Origin: Candidatus Nomurabacteria bacterium CG_4_10_14_0_2_um_filter_30_12
GTDB lineage: Bacteria > Patescibacteriota > Minisyncoccia > Phycocordibacterales > UBA9973
Assembly (NCBI GenBank): GCA_002792755.1
Contig: PFOY01000004.1
Span: 1 to 16,427 of the forward strand
Reading direction: 5' to 3'
Length of the DNA: 16,427 nucleotides
A program made the position numbers and the translations under genes. The notes below the pieces were generated by a model. It was not told the origin of the DNA. It made no database searches and saw nothing but the letters and a program-made list of their open reading frames with translations. Of the stretch, positions 12,677 to 16,427 are shown piece after piece. Numbering within the stretch: the stretch's first letter is position 1; every line of letters begins with the position of its first letter.

Positions 12677-13537
12677 ATGCAAAAAAGTGTTTTAAATTCT
12701 CCACGTCTTTTAAGGTTTAAAAAGAAAAGACGTACAATATTAATGAGAAAAATATTTTTTTTATTTTTTATTTTAGTTTTAGTTGGTTTGTCTTTTCTTT
12801 TTAGGTGGAAAAATCTAAATATTTCTAATATAAAAATTACTGGAAATAAAGTGATAGAAACTAAAGCTATAGAAGATATCGTTAAAGAAAATATCACTGG
12901 TTATTATTTTTATTTTTTTCCAAAAACAAATTTTATAATTTATCCTCAATCTAAAATTAATGCTGAATTGATGAGTAAATTTAAAAGAATAAAAGATATT
13001 TCTATTAATAATAAAAATATAAAAACATTAGATATTTCTTTGACAGAACGTACCGCATTATATACATATTGTGGATCTAGTATTGATTTGATACCTGAAT
13101 CACAAAATCAAAAATGTTATTTTATAGATGAAGATGGTTATATTTTTGATGAAGCACCATATTTTTCAGAAGGGATATATCTAAAATTTTATGGAATTAT
13201 TGATAATAATGAAGAAAATCCTTCTGGGTCTTATTTTTTTCCGTCATATTTTAAAAAATTAATTACATTAAAAGAAACATTAAATAAAATTGGAATAAAA
13301 CCCGTTGCATTTTTTATAGAAGACAATAAAGATGTAAATGTATTTCTTTCATCTTCATCCACACAAATAGGTCCAAAAATAATTTTTAAACTTGATTCTG
13401 ATTTTGAAAAAATTATAGAAAATTTACAATCTGTATTAACGACAGAACCTTTTCAAACAGATTTTAAAAATAAATATTCCTCGCTTTTATACATTGACCT
13501 AAGGTTTGGGAATAAAGTATACTACAAATTCAAGTAA
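12677..13537 (+). CDS. ftsQ: Cell-division protein FtsQ/DivIB-like (POTRA domain)
   Basis: Bitopic membrane protein of the divisome. Of its 286 residues, a basic cytoplasmic segment (RFKKKRRT, 13-20) precedes one hydrophobic helix at about 24-43. Next is an extracytoplasmic POTRA domain starting NISNIKITGNKVIETKAIED (48-67) and containing ISLTERTALYTYC. The following beta domain has CYFIDEDGYIFDEAPYFSEG. Two cysteines, one in YTYCG and one in QKCYF, could form a disulfide. This matches the FtsQ order, with low sequence conservation as usual. It lies 29 bp after serS; a TATAAA 9 nt before the ATG has no good -35, so read-through from serS is possible. Its stop is 5 bp before nested-hairpin copy 2, which could end the transcript. 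Confidence 0.85.
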   Translation: MQKSVLNSPRLLRFKKKRRTILMRKIFFLFFILVLVGLSFLFRWKNLNISNIKITGNKVIETKAIEDIVKENITGYYFYFFPKTNFIIYPQSKINAELMSKFKRIKDISINNKNIKTLDISLTERTALYTYCGSSIDLIPESQNQKCYFIDEDGYIFDEAPYFSEGIYLKFYGIIDNNEENPSGSYFFPSYFKKLITLKETLNKIGIKPVAFFIEDNKDVNVFLSSSSTQIGPKIIFKLDSDFEKIIENLQSVLTTEPFQTDFKNKYSSLLYIDLRFGNKVYYKFK

Positions 13538-13542
13538 CTAAA

Positions 13543-13696
13543 AAAAGGAACAAGAAATAATTTTTAGAAAGCCTTGCACAGGAGTTTAGAAAAATAAGTA
13601 GGTATTCCGACTATATTTTTCTTGAACGACGAGCAGTTCGCTGGCGAAGCTTCGCCAGATAGATTGCTTTATAAAGATTGATTTCTTGTTCCTTTT
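13543..13696 (-). repeat. Nested-hairpin element, copy 2 (core inverted relative to copy 1)
   Basis: Perfect 16-bp outer arms (13543-13558 and 13681-13696) continue inward with mismatches to a GC-containing 5-bp stem (13568-13572 with 13666-13670). Inside, reading the minus strand, are an 18-bp perfect palindrome CTGGCGAAGCTTCGCCAG (13641-13658), 5 nt, and the 62-bp core (13635-13574). The core differs from copy 1 by one base. The arms and the palindrome differ in sequence from copy 1 yet remain self-complementary. It lies between ftsQ and dus; A-rich and T-rich flanks mean it may act as a bidirectional terminator. Confidence 0.9.
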
Positions 13697-13703
13697 GAAA
13701 GAA

Positions 13704-13709
13704 TATAAA
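13704..13709 (+). promoter_or_regulatory. Possible -10 box of the dus gene
   Basis: TATAAA lies 5 nt before the ATG at 13715 and 7 nt after the hairpin element. No -35 at the right distance is convincing, because that position is inside the element's right arm. Confidence 0.3.
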
Positions 13710-13714
13710 AAAAT

Positions 13715-14707
13715 ATGACTAATTTTTGGAAAAAACTTAATAAACCATTTTTCTGTTTAGCACCAATGTCTGATGTCACTGATATTGCTTTTCGTCGTAT
13801 ATTGGCGAAATATAGTAAGAATAGAGAAAATAAAGATAGTGTTGTTTTTTGGACAGAGTTTGTAGCAGCTGATGGTTTATGTAACAAACTCGCTAAAAAG
13901 AAATTGTCTTATATTTTAAAGTATTCTGAAGCTGAGAGACCTATTGTGGCTCAGGTTTTCGGTGCTAATAAAGAAAATATGGAAAAAGCTTGTAGTTATA
14001 TTGCTAGTCTTGGCTTTGATGGAATAGATATAAATATGGGTTGCCCAGATAAATCCGTAGTTGCTCAAGGAGCTGGGTCAGGTTTGATAAAAACTCCACA
14101 ACTTGCAAGAAAGATCATACAAGCAGCTCATAAAGGTATAAAATCTGCAGGATTACATATTCCTGTATCTGTTAAGACTAGAGTTGGTTTTAACAAAGAA
14201 GATATAGATAATTGGATACCAGAATTATTAAAAGAAGATATTTCTGTTTTGACAATTCATTTACGTACAACCAAAGAGTTGTCACTTGTTCCAGCGCATT
14301 GGGATTTAATGAAGAAGATTGTTGAATTACGAAATAAAATAAATCCAGAAATATTACTTATTGGTAATGGTGATGTAACAGATATTAATGATGCTAGAAA
14401 AAAATATGAAGAATATGGTTGCGATGGGATAATGATAGGAAGTGGAGTTTTTGGAGATCCATGGGTTTTTCAAGGTGAACATATCGCTTCAATTGAAGAA
14501 AAGTTAAATGTTCTTATAGAACATACACAAATTTTTGATAAAGAACTTTTAAAACCTAAACATAAAAATTTTGCTGTAATGAAAAAACATTTTAAAGCTT
14601 ATGTGAATGATTTTCCTGGAGCTAAAGAATTGAGAGTAAAATTAATGGAGACTGAAAATTCTAAAGAAGTAGAAAAAATAATTAATGATTTTTTGAAAAG
14701 AAAATAA
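13715..14707 (+). CDS. dus: tRNA-dihydrouridine synthase
   Basis: FMN-dependent enzyme that reduces uridines in tRNA D-loops. The 330-residue TIM-barrel protein has FCLAPMSDVTDIAFRRIL (13-30), VFWTEFVAADGL (44-55), PIVAQVFGANKENM (76-89), then DGIDINMGCPDKSVVAQGAG (102-121) with catalytic Cys110. It continues with GSGLIKTPQLA, PVSVKTRVGF, TIHLRT, IGNGDVTD and GIMIGSGVFGDPWVF (FMN phosphate site), and ends with the helical Dus C-domain (KHFKAYVNDFPGAKELR). It looks closest to the DusB group, but which uridine it modifies cannot be read from sequence. Its stop codon overlaps the left arm of the hairpin at 14706. Confidence 0.95.
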   Translation: MTNFWKKLNKPFFCLAPMSDVTDIAFRRILAKYSKNRENKDSVVFWTEFVAADGLCNKLAKKKLSYILKYSEAERPIVAQVFGANKENMEKACSYIASLGFDGIDINMGCPDKSVVAQGAGSGLIKTPQLARKIIQAAHKGIKSAGLHIPVSVKTRVGFNKEDIDNWIPELLKEDISVLTIHLRTTKELSLVPAHWDLMKKIVELRNKINPEILLIGNGDVTDINDARKKYEEYGCDGIMIGSGVFGDPWVFQGEHIASIEEKLNVLIEHTQIFDKELLKPKHKNFAVMKKHFKAYVNDFPGAKELRVKLMETENSKEVEKIINDFLKRK

Positions 14708-14798
14708 AAAGGAATTTCAAAAAATTTTTGAGTCTTTACCTAGGGAGTCCGTGATAACAGGGGACCCACGACTCTTAAAATTTTTTAAATTCCTTTTT
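14706..14798. terminator. Long nested hairpin after dus; bidirectional terminator or palindromic element
   Basis: Outer arms 14706-14717 and 14787-14798 pair perfectly over 12 bp. After one unpaired C, ten A/T pairs (14719-14728 with 14777-14786) and GAGTC/GACTC (14730-14734 with 14770-14774) follow. The centre holds its own hairpin, GTCC (14747-14750) with GGAC (14762-14765), flanked by GG/CC. A T-rich tract follows at 14794-14805. The architecture resembles copies 1 and 2, but the core is unrelated in sequence. A TGATATAGT extended -10 candidate lies just beyond (14813-14821). Confidence 0.75.
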
Positions 14799-14845
14799 AT
14801 TTTTTAAAAATCTGATATAGTTATTCTATGCATGATTTAGCTTTA

Positions 14846-14876
14846 TCCCAGTAGTAGAGCAAAGCTCACTACGGGA
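14846..14876. repeat. GC-containing hairpin upstream of dnaX
   Basis: TCCC-GTAGT-GAGC (14846-14860, with bulged A at 14850 and 14856) pairs with GCTC-ACTAC-GGGA (14864-14876) around loop AAA, giving a 13-bp stem. It ends 21 nt before the dnaX ATG. It could be a leader structure or a dispersed palindromic repeat. Confidence 0.65.
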
Positions 14877-14897
14877 CAGGTATCGAAAATATATATT

Positions 14898-15971
14898 ATG
14901 GAAAATACACATTTAGCATTATATAGAAAGTACAGACCTAAAACTTTTAAGGAAGTTTTAGGGCAAGACCATATTGTGAAGGTATTAGAGAGTTCAGTAG
15001 AGACCAATAAAGTCTCTCATGCTTATCTTTTTGTTGGTACTCGTGGTACTGGAAAAACATCTGTTGCTAGAATTTTTGCTAAAGAAATAGGAGTTTCAGA
15101 AAATGATCTTTATGAAATAGATGCTGCTTCAAATAGAGGCATTGAAGACATTAGAGAGCTTCGCGATGGAGTACGTGTATTACCATTTGACTCAAAATAT
15201 AAAGTTTATATTATAGATGAGGTTCATATGCTCTCTAAAGATGCCTGGGGAGCTTTGTTAAAGACATTAGAAGAGCCTCCTAAGCACGTAATATTCATTT
15301 TAGCTACTACAGAAGTCCATAAGGTTCCTGAAACTATTATATCTCGTTGTCAGGTTTTTACTTTTAGAAAAGCTTCTGATTTAGTTTCTAAAAATATGAT
15401 TTTAGAAGTTTCTAAAAAAGAAGGTTTTGAATTAGATAATGCTACTGCAGAATTAATAGCAATACTTGGTGATGGATCTTTTCGTGATGCACTAGGTACT
15501 CTTCAGAAAGTTTTAAATTTCTCTGTCGATTCAAAAGGTAAAAAAGTTAAAAAAATAAATAAAGAAGATGTAGAAAAGATTACAGGTGCACCGAAAACTA
15601 TTTTAGTAAATGATTTTATCTCTGCAATTGCTTTAAAAGATTTAGAAAAAGGAATAATGACAATCAAAAAAGCTGCAGAAGAAAATTTAGATATGAAACT
15701 TTATTTTAAACTTATCATACAAAAATTTCGTATGGCTGTGATTTTAAAATATGCACCAAAATTAGAACAAGGAATGGTGGGGGATTTAGGAGAAGAAGAT
15801 TTGGTTTTTTTGAAAGGTTTAGTAAAAGAAGACAAAGAAGGAATTTTACGCTCAAAAGCTTTATCTATTTTACTTGAATCATATAACGATATAGATAGAG
15901 CTTTTATCTCTGAATTGCCCTTAGAACTTGCACTTATTAAGATTTTGGGGCAAGATAAAGAAGTTAAATAG
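14898..15971 (+). CDS. dnaX: DNA polymerase III subunit gamma (DnaX), gamma-length, no zinc module
   Basis: AAA+ ATPase of the clamp loader at the replication fork. The 357 residues start LALYRKYRPKTFKEVLGQDH (6-25), with Walker A GTRGTGKTS (47-55), EIDAASNRGIEDIREL (73-88), Walker B YIIDEVHML (104-112), sensor 1 ILATTEVHKVPETI and the SRC motif ISRCQVF. The lid and collar domains follow (domain III about 215-350). Usual bacterial DnaX carries a four-cysteine zinc module between Walker A and DAAS; here RIFAKEIGVSENDLYEIDAAS runs straight through with no cysteine. The tau C-terminal extension is also absent, and no slippery frameshift site is evident. The ATG follows AT-rich sequence without a Shine-Dalgarno. 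tRNA-Gln lies 27 bp downstream. Confidence 0.95.
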   Translation: MENTHLALYRKYRPKTFKEVLGQDHIVKVLESSVETNKVSHAYLFVGTRGTGKTSVARIFAKEIGVSENDLYEIDAASNRGIEDIRELRDGVRVLPFDSKYKVYIIDEVHMLSKDAWGALLKTLEEPPKHVIFILATTEVHKVPETIISRCQVFTFRKASDLVSKNMILEVSKKEGFELDNATAELIAILGDGSFRDALGTLQKVLNFSVDSKGKKVKKINKEDVEKITGAPKTILVNDFISAIALKDLEKGIMTIKKAAEENLDMKLYFKLIIQKFRMAVILKYAPKLEQGMVGDLGEEDLVFLKGLVKEDKEGILRSKALSILLESYNDIDRAFISELPLELALIKILGQDKEVK

Positions 15972-15998
15972 ATATTGAGAGATCGATAAATATAACAT

Positions 15999-16069
15999 TG
16001 GGAGATCGTCTAACGGCAGGACAGCGGCCTTTGAAGCCGTGAATTATGGTTCGAATCCATATCTCCCAG
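15999..16069 (+). tRNA. trnQ: tRNA-Gln (anticodon TTG)
   Basis: A 71-nt cloverleaf. The acceptor is TGGGAGA pairing with TCTCCCA, with discriminator G. The D arm is GTC-TAACGGCAG-GAC, the anticodon stem GCGGC/GCCGT with loop CTTTGAA, and the T arm TATGG-TTCGAAT-CCATA. Anticodon TTG reads CAA/CAG. CCA is not encoded. It borders the EcoRI-type methylase gene, a position where accessory DNA often integrates. Confidence 0.95.
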
Positions 16070-16089
16070 CATTGCGTACAAGTTATAAA

Positions 16090-16114
16090 TATAGTAAGAA
16101 CCGTTTTTGCTATA
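16090..16114. promoter_or_regulatory. Dyad overlapping the methylase promoter, candidate operator or leader hairpin
   Basis: TATAGTAAGAA (16090-16100) and TTTTTGCTATA (16104-16114) pair over 11 bp with two G-T wobbles and a CCG loop. The right half overlaps the extended -10 TGCTATATA (16108-16116). A dyad here could be an operator for the modification gene; this is inferred from position only. Confidence 0.4.
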
Positions 16115-16116
16115 TA
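16108..16116 (+). promoter_or_regulatory. Extended -10 of the EcoRI-type methylase gene
   Basis: TGCTATATA matches an extended -10; a start about 7 nt later would leave a leader of roughly 23 nt containing the Shine-Dalgarno at 16131-16135. The -35 is weak. Confidence 0.35.
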
Positions 16117-16130
16117 AAGGAAAAAATAAA

Positions 16131-16135
16131 AGGAG
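16131..16135 (+). promoter_or_regulatory. Shine-Dalgarno of the methylase gene
   Basis: AGGAG lies 10 nt before the ATG at 16146. It is the only strong, correctly placed Shine-Dalgarno I see in the window, and it fixes the start. Confidence 0.7.
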
Positions 16136-16145
16136 TATTTAGAAC

Positions 16146-16427
16146 ATGAAAAGTAAATCTTCAAACAAAAACTTACATAAAGCTAACCAAGCAAAAAATG
16201 ATGAATTTTATACTCAACTTGTTGATATTGAAAAAGAGTTAAAACACTATAAAGAGCAATTTAAGAATAAAGTTGTTTATTGCAATTGCGATGATCCATT
16301 TGAAAGTAATTTCTTTAAATATTTTGCTTCAAACTTTAAAGCTTTGAAATTAAAAAGACTTATCGCCACAAGCTATAAACCATCACCAATCGCGAATACT
16401 CAACTTGGATTATTTGGAGACGATAAG
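16146..16427 (+). CDS. EcoRI-family adenine-specific DNA methyltransferase, N-terminal 94 residues (runs off window)
   Basis: This is the N-terminus of a modification methylase of the EcoRI type, which places N6-methyladenine in its recognition site using SAM. The readable part gives NLHKANQAKNDEFYTQ (8-23) and VDIEKELKHYKEQFKNKVVY. It continues with CNCDDPFESNFFKYFASNFK and then LKRLIATSYKP. This matches the EcoRI methylase N-terminus closely as I know it (the LHKA, DEFYTQ, VVYCNCDDP, SNFFKYFA and LKRLIA blocks). The catalytic NPPF motif should lie just beyond the window and cannot be checked. The gene has a Shine-Dalgarno, unlike its neighbours, and follows tRNA-Gln directly; both fit horizontally acquired DNA. 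Whether a restriction enzyme follows, making this a full system rather than an orphan methylase, is unknown. Confidence 0.9.
   Translation, partial: MKSKSSNKNLHKANQAKNDEFYTQLVDIEKELKHYKEQFKNKVVYCNCDDPFESNFFKYFASNFKALKLKRLIATSYKPSPIANTQLGLFGDDK

Noticed and set aside
12661..12897. Minus-strand frame with a hydrophobic stretch at the ftsQ start
   Set aside because: It is the reverse of the ftsQ transmembrane and Lys-rich codons, with no promoter or family match.
14898..15971. Programmed frameshift making tau from dnaX
   Set aside because: No A AAA AAG-type slippery heptamer with a downstream hairpin is present near the end, and the frame ends cleanly before tRNA-Gln.
16000..16164. Minus-strand 66-codon frame over tRNA-Gln
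   Set aside because: It runs antisense through a well-folded tRNA gene and the methylase leader.

Overview
The window is strongly AT-rich. It carries compact, single-copy housekeeping genes in both orientations with little operon structure. The proteins are short members of their families, including a Rel enzyme without its C-terminal regulatory half, a gamma-length DnaX without its zinc module, and a divergent MurA. This combination suggests a reduced-genome bacterium of the Candidate Phyla Radiation (Patescibacteria), possibly Paceibacteria/Parcubacteria-like. That assignment is an inference from style, not from a marker tree. None of the three tRNA genes encodes its 3' CCA. All 16 genes whose stop can be read end in TAA (10) or TAG (6), and none in TGA.

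Layout. 1-1420: 3' end of ddl (+), then tRNA-Trp, rpmG and miaA on the minus strand. 1425-4568: a small SAM methyltransferase (+), a minus-strand tRNA-Leu/murA pair, and parB (+). 4589-8353: rel and topA on the minus strand; topA contains two in-frame GC-rich palindromes. 8354-10249: an accessory patch with a CTAG-rich dyad, an unknown 158-aa protein followed by a terminator, a structured 58-nt palindrome cluster, and an overlapping pair of unknown genes, the second HEPN-like. 10257-14707: dprA (-), then serS, ftsQ and a dus gene (+). 14898-15971: dnaX. 15999-16427: tRNA-Gln and the first 94 codons of an EcoRI-family adenine methyltransferase, which is probably the edge of an accessory or restriction-modification island.

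Function. Most genes belong to the basic information and envelope core: peptidoglycan precursors (ddl, murA) and division (ftsQ), translation and tRNA modification (rpmG, miaA, dus, serS, tRNAs), replication, topology and segregation (dnaX, topA, parB), transforming-DNA handling (dprA) and the stringent response (rel).

The most unusual content is non-coding. Two copies of a ~155-bp nested-hairpin element (11147-11301 and 13543-13696) lie in opposite orientation. They share a 62-bp core with one difference, and each is enclosed by its own locus-specific inverted arms and an adjacent 18-bp palindrome that differ in sequence but still pair. A third hairpin of similar architecture but different core lies after dus. 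A second theme is promoter placement: at least eight genes have a -10 hexamer only 5-8 nt upstream of the ATG and no Shine-Dalgarno, implying leaderless mRNAs, whereas the EcoRI-like methylase has a classical AGGAG.
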